Origin: Plasmodiophora brassicae
Taxonomy: Eukaryota > Endomyxa > Phytomyxea > Plasmodiophorida > Plasmodiophoridae
DNA: 64,000 bases
Direction of reading: 5' to 3'
NCBI GenBank assembly: GCA_039704465.1
Contig: JASFAU010000011.1
Coordinates: forward strand, 868,001-932,000
Below, piece after piece: positions 20,996-32,176 of the stretch. The notes beneath the pieces were generated by a model that was not told the DNA's origin, did not search any database, and was given only the letters and a program-made list of their open reading frames with translations. The stretch's first letter is position 1. Each line of letters begins with the position of its first letter. Both the position numbers and the translations under genes were made by a program.

Positions 20996-23153
20996 TTATG
21001 TAGCTTGTGGGTAAACGCACGTACGGCGGCGTCCAGGAACATGAGATCGTGGTTGAGAAACGCGATCGAGGTTGATGAGGCCTGGTCATCCTCTAACGTA
21101 GCAAAAGGTGCAAATAAGGACTCGGCGGGCGCATTCAAGGGCGGGGGCTCCGCAAAGGCGCTCGTACACAGCTGTGCTATTGGAAAATACGGCCACCCAA
21201 CTAGGATCCAGGTCAGGGCGACAAAGGTTGCGAACATCAGAAGGTTGAGGCTGTGGCCGTCTCGGAAGCCACCATTGGAGGGAGGCGGCGGGGGCGGCGG
21301 GAGAGACCGTTTCACCCTTCGCCGAAGGGGGCCCCAGTTCCGGAAGGAGGACATAAGGGGCGTGGACTCGGAGCCATAATCGAAAGCGGAAGGACTCGGC
21401 CTGTCGTCGACGGCAGCAGTGGCAATGTGGCACATCGGGTGGTCGTCATTAGCTACGGAAGCCAGCTTGCCGTCGACAAACACGGATGTAAGCGGCAACG
21501 TTTCGAGTGATTCAGCTGAAGGGATGGCACACGCAGGCGCAGGAACGCTTCGTGCAGGAGGTGAGACCCCAGCTGAGAGACTATCGTCGCGCTTTACTGT
21601 TGCAAATGGTCCCGCCGAAGAGACGAAGGACCCAGACTCATGGACGTCTCCTGTACGGATCCCCACGAGGGTATCTCCGCGGCGCTGTAGGCGGCGCTGA
21701 CGCCAATCAATATCTGGGTTTGTATCCGCCAACCAAGGCAGCCCAAGAATGACAGGGTGTTGAGGCGAGTGCATCATGTTCAGGACGACATCGCTGTCGA
21801 AACATCCGTCGACTGTAGCACGTAGCGGGACGGTTTCCTGAGTTACTGGAGACAGGTGTCGCCCGTCGATGACGCGAACAGGAATGGCACGCGTTTAGAG
21901 CGAACCGGTATTTCATGGTGACGACAGAACGACCAGTCGATGAAGTTGGAAGTCGCACCACAGTCTAACAGGGCGATAGTGTTGACACGGCGTGAGCCGA
22001 TAACGAGGCGTACCGATACCAATAGATGCGGTATTGAGGGAGACGTCATAAGGAACAGATCAGTGACGTGGAGAGGGTTGCCGGACCGCTCGGGACACAG
22101 CGATGAGCGGTGGCCAACCTTATGACAGTGCGGGCACGGTGGCATCTTCGGGCAGGACGCAATAAAATGTCCAACTTCGCGACAATAGTGGCAAGCCAGG
22201 GGTTGTGCCCTTGCATCACCGCCAGCGTTGATGGCGGCGATTGGGTATTTCGACTCAAGATGAACCGCCATCTCGACAACTTTGTCGTAGTCTCTGAAGT
22301 TGTAGAAGAACAGCGCTTCGGAGAGCGCAGGGTTCAACGAGAGGCGGAACTTTTCCGCCAAGCGGGCCGGATTGAGTCTGTACAATGGGTCAAGTCGTTG
22401 AAGGTGCTTGTACAAGCGTTGGAATGCCAGTGCGTGGTGAGCGACACCTGCAGTCTGCTTCAGGTTGTCAAACTTCGCTTCAATCTGCTTGAACGAAGGT
22501 CCCGGGAAGACATGGAGCAGGACGGACGCTACGTCCGCCATAGACGCGTCCGCAGGCAAGTCGAGGTAAGTCTCAAGGGCCTGACCTTGCAAGGCTGTCG
22601 TTAAGACACATTGCACATCGCTGAATAGAGGACTTGTAGACGTTAACGGCGTCTGGGTGATCCGAGAGAACGCAGTCAACCAACGCGTCGTCGACAGACC
22701 ATCGCTTCCCGAAAAACGCGGAATGTCTTGTGACTGGACAACAATAGACGTTAAGGGTGGGCCCGGAGACACCCGTGGCGCCGGCACCCGAGCCCCAACG
22801 GACGAAGCGCCAATATGCTGCGACGTCGAGGAGACACGGTCATGCCGAGGCGTGCCGCCGGGGTCCTGCAGAGACCGCGAGGCGGCAGAAACGTGTATGG
22901 ACGATAAGGCTGGCGGGGAGTGAGGGTCCGAAGAGGACAGAGAGTCGTCGGGCCAATCGGCAGCGGTACTAGTGAGCGAAGGCGGGGTGAGCGGTCGTGC
23001 AGGGAGATGATTCGCCAGTGGCAGAACACCCCGCGCGAAGTGCAGATGCGACAGGGGACCGAGAGCAGAATCCGACGCACCCGCAACATCCGGATTCGCG
23101 GACGATGGGACGTCGTCCGCCAATGACGGAATCGACCCATCGCCTCCTGCCAT
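20996..23153 (-). pseudogene. E1 gag-protease and linker
   Basis: The ATG at 23153 (MAGGDGSIPS) follows a leader containing a 20-bp tandem repeat. Gag ends with two zinc knuckles (CHYCREVGHFIASC, CPHCHKVGHRSSLC) and runs straight into protease ([13 protein letters not shown]) in the same frame. A frameshift lies between about 21843 and 21777. The remaining frame carries [17 protein letters not shown], then a linker with a strongly hydrophobic segment (LLMFATFVALTWILVGW, about 21.18-21.25 kb), and is lost at copia A. The DCGA active site replaces the usual DSGA, as in F, E2 and D. Confidence 0.8.
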
Positions 23154-23180
23154 GAATGCAATACAATACCAACGATAGAA

Positions 23181-23240
23181 ACGGTACGGCACGGTACGAT
23201 ACGGCACAATACGATACGATACGGCACAATACGATACGAG
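23181..23240. repeat. Tandem repeat in E1 leader
   Basis: About two copies of a 20-bp unit (ACGATACGGCACAATACGAT) lie between the primer-binding site and the gag ATG. Confidence 0.6.
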
Positions 23241-23278
23241 TCGAGACAAGACGACGACAGAAGGTCAGTCGGTCAAAA

Positions 23279-23422
23279 TGTGACGACCGAACACGATGAG
23301 TCAACCACACGGATTGACCGACTGAGGTCGGTCCGCGCCGTGGACGTTTATTGTACCTAGTGCGCTTACGAAGGAGCCCAATTTGGTGCCGGCTGAGTCG
23401 CCAACACGACTCAGTCGTGACA
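23279..23422 (-). repeat. 5' LTR of E1 with self-primer and PBS
   Basis: 144 bp, TGTCACGACTGAGTCGTG...GTCACA on the minus strand. It contains CAATAAACGT and the hairpin GACCGAC-CTCA-GTCGGTC. The primer-binding site just inside (TTTTGACCGACTGAC, 23264-23278) is complementary over 12 nt to TCAGTCGGTCAA within the LTR. Confidence 0.85.
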
Positions 23423-25606
23423 CGGAGCACGAGGTGCAGCGTCTTTCCGAGGCCGAAGTGTCCAGCTGTCTGCGCGTCGTGCAGCGATTTCAGGATTTCC
23501 AACTTGCAATCGTCGCCGGAGACCACCACGCGGTCGTCCCGGTAGAGGATGCCGTCGGCCTGGCGGAAGCGACGGTTCCGTGGTGTCGGGGCGGCTAAGC
23601 GTGCGAGTACCTTCTGAACAAAGGGGTCCGTTGCTTGGTTAGTTCGGATGCGGGCCCACAAGCTCTCGGTGCTGCGCGGTTCGCCAATCAAGTTAAGAAC
23701 GTGGTTGGTAACGGGGGAATCAGTGGTGATGAAGTGAGCTGCCGGCAATACTTGGGTTGCTTGCTGGGCTGCGTCGGCCTCCGCCTTCGTTGGCCGGTAC
23801 TCTGGTCGACGCGTCAATGCGTCCGGTTTGCCGTGAAGGCGTCCCGGACGATGGGCGATGCGGAAGTCGAATTGCCCAAGAGTTGCGCCCAGCGAACTTG
23901 TCGTCTCGACAACTTTTGGCTGCTGAGGAACCATTGCAGGTTCCTGTGGTCGCTGTAGACGAGCGTCTGGTGCTGCGCCGAGTCCAGGAACTGGCGCCAT
24001 TTCTGGAAGCCTTCCACGATCGGTAGTAGCTCCTTATCGTGTATCTTGTAGTTAATATCTTCCGGGGTCAACTTCCTCGAGTAGAACGCAATCGGGTGCA
24101 GTTCGCCGTCGTCGTCGCGCTGCGACAGTACCATGGCGAGGGCGAAGTCGGATGCGTCCGTCTCGACTTCGCACGGCCGGTCGGGATTGAAGCGCGTCAG
24201 GATCGGAGGAGACGTGAACGCGGCTTTCAAGGTGCGGAATGCGGCATCTTCTTCAGCTCCCCAGTGAAAGTCCACATTGTCCTTCGTGAGGTCGGTGAGT
24301 GGCAAGACAATCTCTCCATAATGCGCGATGAACTTGCGGTAGAAGTTGGCAAACCCCAGGAAAACTCGGACAGCGTGCGCATCGCCGGGCGGCTCCCAAG
24401 CTAGAATCGTGTCGATTCGGGCCTGGTCTATTCGGACGCCGTTGTGAGAAACGACGTAGCCGAGGAACTCGACCTCGGAAGCGTCGAAGGCGCACTTGCT
24501 GAGCTTCCCAAAGCGTTCCTCCTCGCGGAGTTCATGGTCCTCCGGATTGCGAGAAAATATCAAGATGTCGTCGAGGTACACGAGGACGAATACTTCCAAG
24601 TAGTCCCGGAACATGGCGTTCATGAACCCTTGGAATGCGGCCGGTCCATTGGCCAGCCCGAACGGCATCACCAAGTACTCGAAGAGTCCAAACGGTGTGC
24701 GAAACGCGGTTTTCCATTCGTCGCCTTCCCGGATCCGGACTTGATGGTAGGCCGAGCGGAGATCGATCTTGGTGAATATCTTGGCCGAGCTTAGTTGGGC
24801 AAGGCTCTGGTCGACGAGAGGAACGGGATACCGGTTTTTGATCGCTACGGCGTTCAGCCCGCGATAGTCGACGCAAAAACGCAACGATCCATCCTTCTTC
24901 TTAGCGAACAGAACGGGGGCGCCAGTCGGGGATTTCGACGGGCGAATGAAGCCGGACTCGAGGTTGGTCGTCAGGTACACCTTCATAGCTTCCTGCTCAC
25001 GTGGCGATAATCCATAAAGGCGGCCGAACGGCGGTTCCTTCCCGGTGTGCAAGTCGATGGCACAATCGGAGGCCCGATGTTCCGGTAGTCGAGACGCGGC
25101 CGCTTCATCGAACACGTCGGCGAAGTCTGCATACTTGGCGGGAAGCTGCGTGTCTTGCGTGGAACCAGGCGTCATCCATGTCGTATGGATCATGTAACAA
25201 TTCGTGCCATCCTCGTATGCGTCGTTGAAGAACTCGTCCGCGCCACCGTGCGAATGTGGAAATCGTCAACAGTCATGTCGGGGGGTGCCGTGGCCATCTC
25301 CTCAGTGGCGTCGGTGGTGGCCGGTAGAGGATGCTGCGAAGTGTCGCCTCCGCCCGGAGGGTCGACCGTCCGGTCGCATGGGCTCAGATCCAGCCATTCG
25401 TCAAAGGATGCGTCGTGCGCGCGCAGGGCGGACGCCATGCGGGAGACCTCCAGGAAGGCCCGCTTCATGTCAAGTCGGGGGTCTGCCTCCCTGAGAAGGC
25501 CCCAGAGCACCAGCGCCTGCAGAGTGCAGCGGTCCGTCGACGGCCGCGGCTCACAGGGTTGGGCTAAGGCTGAGGCCCTGGACGCATCAGAGCTGGTTCG
25601 GCGGCG
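23423..25606 (-). pseudogene. E2 pol, downstream half: linker, RT, RNase H, integrase start
   Basis: The segment starts in the linker (VLWGLLREAD, and later CYMIHTTW after a small frameshift near 25245). RT carries [13 protein letters not shown] and the catalytic [13 protein letters not shown]. About a dozen residues are replaced or lost before KLSKCAFDASEVEFLGY. RNase H has VETDASDFALA and YSDHRNLQWFL. A frameshift near 23.86 kb is followed by RPGRLHGKPDALTRR and the zinc-domain start HDAQTAGHFGLGKT, which ends at the E1 LTR. Confidence 0.85.
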
Positions 25607-25611
25607 AGGAG

Positions 25612-25698
25612 TGTGATAACTGAATAAATCCCGAACCCCGCGACGGACTTCGCCAGTCCGTCAAAGCGTTCGTTGCATCAGCTTGCCTGATCGTGACA
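25612..25698 (+). repeat. 5' LTR of F with self-primer; PBS follows
   Basis: This 87-bp LTR contains GAATAAATCC (poly(A)-like) and the hairpin GACGGACT-TCGCC-AGTCCGTC. The adjacent PBS TTTTGACGGACTAAC (25699-25713) pairs over 11 nt with AGTCCGTCAAA in the LTR. Compared with D, E1 and E2, one base of each partner has changed together (CC-GG swap), preserving pairing. Confidence 0.9.
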
Positions 25699-25734
25699 TT
25701 TTGACGGACTAACCAACGGTCACCGCCGTCCCGC

Positions 25735-25855
25735 CCGCCCCGTTCCGCCCGCTCCGTTCCGCCCGCTCCGTTCCGCCCGCTCCGTTCCGCCCGCTCCGTT
25801 CCGCCCGCTCCGTTCCGCCCGCTCCGTTCCGCCCGCTCCGTTCCTGCCGTCCCGT
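25735..25855 (+). repeat. 14-bp tandem repeat in F leader
   Basis: About eight copies of CCGCCCGCTCCGTT lie between the PBS and the gag ATG. It is strongly C/T biased (a polypyrimidine leader) and has no ATG. Confidence 0.85.
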
Positions 25856-25883
25856 TTCCTGTCCGTCTACCGGTGTGTTCGCG

Positions 25884-26732
25884 ATGACAACGAGCGAGGA
25901 CCAGATCGCCGCACTGGCAGATCAAGTGCGGGACCTCACGCTCACTGTCAGCGACATGCTGCACCAGCTGAAAGCTATGCAGTCCGTAGTGGCCGACCGG
26001 GTCGAAGATGCCGTTGGGACAGCGATAAATCGCTCGCTGCCCGACAAGATGCCGCCGAGCGAGCCGTCGCCGACATCCCGACACATCGTCGACCACCAGA
26101 TCCACCTGCCCCGCTTTACCGGGCGTATTCGCGACAGTTCCACGAACTCCCGCGACTTTCTGAAGTGTCTGTCAAGGACGCTGCAGCTCCCGTCATCGAC
26201 GACCCGCCTTCCGCCGGCGGCGCACAGCGCCCTTCTTAGATCGCTGGAAGGCCCGGCGTTGGAAGTCTATTTCGGGCTGCCGGACGACGCCACGATGGCC
26301 GACCTGTCCTACGCGATGTCAAAATGGTTTCCGGTGCCGACGTTCGAACAGCTGGAGGAGTGCTTCGACAACCTCACCCAGACCGAACCTGTCGAAGAGC
26401 ATGTGTTGATGTTCAACAATTTGTATCAAGCGCTTCAGCGCGCGGATGCAACCTTCAAGATGAGTTCGGCCCGGCGCGCGTCGAAGTTCCGGAAGTCGCT
26501 GCATACTGCCTTGTCGGAAAAACTGTTCGAGGACATGATCACCGACTTCGACGAGATGGTCAAAAAGGCGAAACACCTCTGCCCGCGCTACCCCGTTCCG
26601 AAGGTTGTCGCCGCCGATGCCCGTGAGCGTGCCCGCAAGGACGGCCTCTGCTTCTACTGCAAAGAAGATGGCCACCGGATCGCGGATTGCCCGAAACGGC
26701 CGCCGGTTGCACCGGGAAATGTCCAAGGGTGA
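25884..26732 (+). CDS. Element F gag
   Basis: The ATG at 25884 ([11 protein letters not shown]) is the first after the pyrimidine repeats. The protein has about 282 residues: a helical N-terminus, a capsid-like region ([20 protein letters not shown]) and a single zinc knuckle ([14 protein letters not shown]) near the end. It finishes PGNVQG-stop at 26730-26732. The stop lies inside the stem of the frameshift signal, so most translation should yield gag and a minority gag-pol. Confidence 0.9.
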   Translation: MTTSEDQIAALADQVRDLTLTVSDMLHQLKAMQSVVADRVEDAVGTAINRSLPDKMPPSEPSPTSRHIVDHQIHLPRFTGRIRDSSTNSRDFLKCLSRTLQLPSSTTRLPPAAHSALLRSLEGPALEVYFGLPDDATMADLSYAMSKWFPVPTFEQLEECFDNLTQTEPVEEHVLMFNNLYQALQRADATFKMSSARRASKFRKSLHTALSEKLFEDMITDFDEMVKKAKHLCPRYPVPKVVAADARERARKDGLCFYCKEDGHRIADCPKRPPVAPGNVQG

Positions 26733-26757
26733 CCGCCAACGGGTTCGCCGGCCACCC
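26714..26757 (+). promoter_or_regulatory. -1 ribosomal frameshift signal of F
   Basis: In the gag frame the codons are CC[G GGA AAT], a canonical X XXY YYZ slippery heptamer at 26714-26720. A 6-nt spacer follows, then a stem GGGTGACCG (26727-26735) / CGGCCACCC (26749-26757) with one A-C mismatch and a 13-nt loop containing CGGGTTCG. The -1 frame leads directly into protease. Confidence 0.85.
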
Positions 26758-29700
26758 AGTAAACTCTGCATTGTCATCCGAACCCGACCCTGTTCAAATA
26801 AGCGATCTCATGTTTCTCCACGCCCGCTCTGTCCCGCATCTCGTACTTCCGATGACCATATACACCGGGTCCGAAAGTATCTCGACAACGGCCTTGATCG
26901 ACTGTGGCGCGACTAGCAACTTTATCGACTGGTCCTTCGCGCGGCTCCACGTTCTGCCTACCCGCCCGACGCATCGTCCGATACCTGTCCGCGTTGTCGA
27001 CGGCCGCCAGCTCGCACCTATATCACAGGAGACTCAGCCGTTGAGAACGACGGTGGACGCCCAGTTCTCGTGTGAGATCGTCCTGAATCTGATCAATTCG
27101 CCGACCTATCCCGTCATCCTGGGTCTGCCCTGGCTAGCCCAGACTAATCCAGATGTGGATTGGCGCCGGCGGCTCGTCTCGCCGCGCCAGTGCCCCCCCT
27201 CGCCGTCAACGTCAACGCCGACAACTGTGGCGGATCCTGGCCATGCAGAAGCTGAGACAACCGAGGCAAGCGTGGCTGCGCCACACGACGACTGCCGTTA
27301 TCCGGCCCTGGACGCCTCTAGTGCAGCTCCGCTCATCGCCCAGGCGCCTGTTAACACAAAACAACATCCAGATCCAACTTCCGCACAAGACCTGATCGTG
27401 ACACCATTGCCGCCTGCGGCCAACGATGAACGCCGGGTGGCAGAGTCCTTGGCGACAGCCGCAATTGAGACTCAGGACAAAGCCGCTGGCGACCTGGAAA
27501 CGGCTGACACCGGTAACACCCCTGCGAACTGCCTCGAGCTCGAATCGTTCCCCGACCAGACAGGCTGGCTAACGTCGCCGGCGCGGGAGCAGCGACACAG
27601 GGGGGAGCCGGTCGACGTCTACCAGATTGTCGTTTGGACGACGGTTCCAGGGCACGCCAGGTGGTCAGCCTGTTCATGTGCATCATCCATCGTGGCGGCC
27701 GCTTGGGCGCTTGCCTTCGTCACTATGTGCCGCGAACCCGCACGCGTCGACCTTCGTGCTTATCTAAACACGTCATCTGACGACGCCTGTCCGATCGCCC
27801 CGCCGAACGCCGGCCCTGACGTTCTAGCCGGAGATGCTCCACAGTCGTCGTGCGACGTACGGCCCACGGATTCTAATCAAGGCGACGGGACGCGGATCGA
27901 CCACGTTCCCTTGCCGGCACCAAGCACTGAAGAACCTCTGGCGGCCAACGTTCCCATCCATCTAGTCGACGCCGAACCGTTCCTGGACGCACTCATGGAC
28001 GACGCTCAGTGCTACCTCATCCATTATACGTGGACCGAGGACACCGAGTCAGAGCAGACGAAGATACCTGAAAAATACCAGGATTTTGCCGACGTGTTCG
28101 ACGAGGCCACCGCCACATCCTTACCGCCGCACCGCGCCTCTGACTGCTCGATCGACCTGAAACCGGGGACGGAGCCTCCATTCTGTCGCCTCTACGGCTT
28201 GTCTCCCCGCGAACAGGTAGCCCTCAAGAAGTATTTGGAAGATAACCTCCAGTCGAACTTCATACGGCCGTCGCGTTCATCTGCCGGCGCGCCGATCCTT
28301 TTCGCGAAGAAGAAGGATGGTTCGTTACGGCTTTGCGTTGATTACCGAGGCCTGAACTCGGTCACCGTGAAGAACCGTTACCCACTTCCGCTCATCGACC
28401 AGCTGCTTTCGACACTCGGTCAAGCAACGGTCTTCTCCAAGATCGACCTTCGAAGTGCGTACAACCAGATCCGCATTCGCGAAGGTGACGAATGGAAGAC
28501 AGCATTCCGGACACCGTACGGATTGTTCGAGTACCTGGTTATGCCCTTCGGGCTTGCCAACGCCCCGGCATCCTTTCAAGCCTTCATGAACGAGACATTC
28601 AGCGACTTCATTGACCGTTTCGTTGTTGTTTACCTTGACGACATCTTGATTTTCTCCAAGAATGCTGAGGAACATGACAGCACGTGCGTTTGGTGCTCGA
28701 ACGTCTACGCTCCGCGCGCCTGACGGCCAAACTGTCTAAGTGCTTGTTCGACGCACCGGAGGTCGAATTCCTCGGCTACTTAGTGTCCAAGGACGGCCTC
28801 CGGTTGGATCCCAGCCGAGTAGACACAATACTCGCGTGGGCCCCGCCGCGTGACCTCCACGGGCTGCAAGTCTTCCTTGGGTTCGCCAACTTCTACCGAA
28901 AGTTCATCCCGCATTTCGCGGAGATCGCACTTCCCTTGACGAACCTTACTCGCGGGGAAACCGAATTTATCTGGAACGAGACTGCTTCGACCGCCTTCGC
29001 AACTCTGAAGAGCGCGTTCACACGCGCTCCGGTCCTCGCCCACTTCGATCCTAGCGTGCCGTGCGAGATTGAAACGGATGCCTCCGACTTCGCCATTGCC
29101 ATGGTCCTCTCACAACGGGGCCGTGACGGGGACTTACACCCTCTGGCGTTCTTTTCGAGGAAACTGGACCCCGCTGAGATCCGATATGCGGTCTACGACA
29201 AAGAGCTCCTGGCCGTTGTTGCGTCCTTCGAGAAATGGCGCCAGTTCCTGGATTCGGATGAACATCAGACACTTGTGCACAGCGACCACCGCAACCTCAA
29301 GTACTTCATGACGACCCACAAGCTTAATCCGCGCCAAATCCGATGGTCCCAACTGCTTAGCGGCTTCGACTTCATGATTCAGCACTGACCGGGCCGCTTG
29401 CACGGTAAACCTGACGCCTTGACGCGCCGCCCGGAGTACGTCCCGACGGCGTCTGAAGAAGGCATCCTGCAACAATCTCTCCAACTGCTCCCGCTTCATC
29501 GCCTAGTTCCGTCCCCCGTGGTGGACGCGTTCACCGTCCACGCGGAGGCGGCTCCGTCCGAGCCTCTCCTAGACCGTATCCGACGACACCAAGCGAGTGA
29601 TCCGTTCGTCGCCAAGATTGCCGGTCTGCTCGACCGACCTCAAGGTAGGAAGTATTGCCTGAGACGGACGGCCTCCTGTACAAAGGACGCTCCTTGGTCG

Positions 29701-31047
29701 TCTCCGGAGACGAATGCAAGATCGAGATCCTCCGGCAACTCCACGATAATAGGGCCTCTGGTCACTTTGGTATCCGCAAAACGCTTGGGCTTGTCCAGCG
29801 TGAATTTTGGTGGCCTGGCATGAGGGCCTTCGTCAAACTGTACGTCTCATCCTGCGACATTTGTCAGAGAAGCAAGTCTCCGCGCCACAAACCGTCCGGG
29901 CTCCTGCTGCCTCTTCCCTTGCCGAGTTCTCTGTGGTCATCGATCTCAATGGATCTAATTGTCAAGCTTCCAGTTTCCGACGGCTACGATTCGGTCCTCG
30001 TCGTCGTCGACCGGTTTTCGAAAATGGCCCACTTCATTCCGTGCAAGGAGACCCTCACAGCGGTCGAGCTGTCCGACCTGTTTTTGCAGCAGATATTCCG
30101 CCTGCATGGCCTACCGGACGACATCGTCTCCGACCGGGGGCCCCAGTTCGTGTCGGCCTTCTGGAAGCACTTACTGGACCGTCTTGGTATCCAACGGAAC
30201 TTGTCTTCATCCCGGCACCCGGAATCCGACGGCCAGACGGAACGCGTGAACCAGATCCTCGAACAATACTTACGCTGCTATGTTAGCTACATGCAGGACG
30301 ACTGGCTGCAACTTCTGCCTATGGCCGAGTTCGCGTACAACAACGCCGACCATTCGGCCACCGGCATGTCGCCGTTTTTCGCCAACTACGGGTTTCATCC
30401 AAGGGTGACGGAGCCTCGACCCAGGAATGGCCAAGTCTGTAACCCAGCCGCCGATGAGCGTGCCGAATTCCTTGAGAAGGTTCGCCGCTACTTGAAGGGC
30501 CAACTGCAACGGGCGGTCGACGCTATGAAGCGCTCTGCGGATCGCCGTCGCCGCGAACCACCACCACTGCAGGTGGGCGATCTCGTCATGCTCAGGCGTG
30601 GAACCTTATCGACTGGCCGCCCGTGCGGGAAACTGGATGACCGTCTGCTGGGACCCTTCCAAGTGGTTCGCACAGTTAACCGTCGCATACGAAGTGAAGC
30701 TGCCTCCTACCTCGCGCCTACATAACGTCTTCCATGTGTCACAGCTGGAACCGTATACGCCTAATGTCCTTCCACATCGCCAACAGCCACCGCCGCCGCC
30801 CATTGTATTGGAAGATGACGACCAGCCCCTGTTCATCGTTAAGTCGATCTTGGATTCCCGATACCGGTCGGGGCGGTTGCAATATCTCATAGATTGGGAA
30901 GGATACTCCCCGTCCGATCGCACCTGGGAACCCGCGGGCAATCTCCATGGGACAGGAGGCCTGGACCAAGCGATTGCTGAATTTCATGCTCGATATCCCG
31001 ATAAACCTGGCCCTCGCTCCCGAAACCGGCGGAGACCCAATCGCTAG
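26714..31047 (+). pseudogene. Element F pol (four lesions)
   Basis: In the -1 frame after gag: protease ([13 protein letters not shown]), an acidic linker with a hydrophobic segment ([15 protein letters not shown], about 27.69 kb), RT ([26 protein letters not shown]), RNase H (IETDASDFAIA, HSDHRNLKYFM), integrase (D in SMDLIVKLP, D in IVSDRGPQF, E in DGQTERVNQ) and chromodomain ([17 protein letters not shown]). Lesions: loss of one C near 28680, CGA to TGA at 29386-29388, a 1-nt shift near 29650 and another near 30680. The integrase catalytic triad itself is intact. Confidence 0.88.
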
Positions 31048-31060
31048 AAGAGGACTATTC

Positions 31061-31147
31061 TGTGATAACTGAATAAATCCCGAACCCCGCGACGGACTTC
31101 GCCAGTCCGTCAAAGCGTTCGTTGCATCAGCTTGCCTGATCGTGACA
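31061..31147 (+). repeat. 3' LTR of F
   Basis: This is the 87-bp partner of 25612-25698. It starts only 13 nt after the pol stop; the purine-rich AGAAGAGGAC just upstream is the likely plus-strand primer. Confidence 0.92.
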
Positions 31148-32176
31148 AGGAGGCGAGGTCCTGCGACGCGCCCTCCACAAGGCAGGTGTGCTCGTGAACG
31201 CCGGTCGTCGCTCATCTCGGTTTGTTCTGTCCTTCATCTGTGCGGACGTCATTAAGTTCGGAGCCTGGCTCGTCGGCACTTCGCGGGGCGGCGACAAGTT
31301 GTGAATGGTCAGCGGCAGCGCGTGTTGCAAGGGGGAACAATCGGCAGGCGCGACGCGACTCCAGTGCGGCCCCAGGAGCAAGGACGTGACGTGAACGGCA
31401 TGGTGCGTAGTCCAGTCCGGTCGGTCGGTAGGGGCGCCACGTAGCACGTCTCTAACAGCAGCTGTCTCTAACGCTGGATGCCGCGGCGTGGCGTCCGCCG
31501 GCGCTAGTGGTGGCGATCGCGGCATAGGACTGTCGTCGTCTCGTGGTATAGGGTCGTCAGGCACAGGTTCCGGCTCAGGCCCATGCTCGTCTCCCGGTGA
31601 ACTAGTCTCCGTCGCGGTGGCGACCATGTTGGCGCCCGTCGCTCTCGAGATCGGCTCGCTGTGATCGGGACTCGGGGCGGCGTTGCCGCAGCGGCAGGCG
31701 TAGCGTCGCGTCGTCGATCTCAACCGCCAGTTCACATCGGGATTGTGGAAGTCCAGCCACGGCATGCCCAAGATAATGGGGTGATTCGGCGAATGGATGA
31801 CGTTGAGGACGAGGTGTTGATCGGCGAATTCCCCATTGACCACAGAGGAGGGCGGAACGGTCCCTTGCGAGATCGGCGTAAGTGCTCGCCCATCAACGAC
31901 CTTGACGGATACAGGGTCCGGTTTGCGTCGACAAGGGATGCCGTGCTGTCGCACCAGAGCCCAGTCGACGAACGAGCCTGTCGCGCCGCAATCCAGGAGG
32001 GCCTTCGTCGTGAACGTGATGCCTCTGTATGTGATGGAGATGTCCACGATAGGCGATTGAACGAACGGGCGTTGGGCGAGATGAAGCGAAGTAAGGATTA
32101 AGCAGTCGGGTTCGTGGAATGAGGAATCTAATGGGCGATCGTCGAACCCGGGTCCGATCACCCTTCCCCGTTTCCC
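31148..32176 (-). CDS. E2 pol, upstream half: frameshift product, protease and linker
   Basis: Read in the -1 frame from the slippery site: GKRGRVIGPGF, then the retropepsin domain (ALLDCGATGSFVDWALVRQ, KVVDGRALTPISQG, ILGMPWLDFHNPDVNW), then a Pro/Asp-rich linker. The frame is open through the F insertion point and is taken up on the other side at 25606 (TSSDASRASALAQP). Unlike D, E1 and F, the linker here shows no clear hydrophobic segment. Confidence 0.82.
32133..32176 (-). promoter_or_regulatory. -1 ribosomal frameshift signal of E2
   Basis: Minus strand: the heptamer GGGAAAC (32170-32176) is in phase as G GGA AAC, followed by a 6-nt spacer GGGGAA. The stem GGGTGATCG (32155-32163) / CGATCGCCC (32133-32141) forms nine pairs including one G-U, with a 13-nt loop containing CGGGTTCG. 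The gag stop TGA (32158-32160) lies in the stem. Confidence 0.87.

Larger units (their letters stand above)
20996..23422 (-). mobile_element. Ty3/gypsy element E1, truncated
   Basis: On the minus strand this consists of a 144-bp 5' LTR (23279-23422), a leader, gag-protease and part of the protease-RT linker, cut at 20995 by copia A. RT, integrase and the 3' LTR are missing. The upstream flank is the integrase zinc domain of element E2, so E1 inserted into E2. It is related to D, E2 and F but is a separate family with two zinc knuckles and no gag-pol frameshift signal. Confidence 0.85.
25612..31147 (+). mobile_element. Ty3/gypsy element F, complete, 87-bp LTRs
   Basis: The copy is 5,536 bp with 87-bp LTRs (25612-25698, 31061-31147), TGTGATAACTG...GTGACA, visibly identical, and target duplication AGGAG (25607-25611, 31148-31152). 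It has gag, a -1 frameshift site, protease, linker, RT, RNase H, integrase and chromodomain. Despite the identical LTRs, pol has one nonsense codon and three 1-nt shifts. These LTRs are among the shortest I would expect for gypsy elements. Confidence 0.93.
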
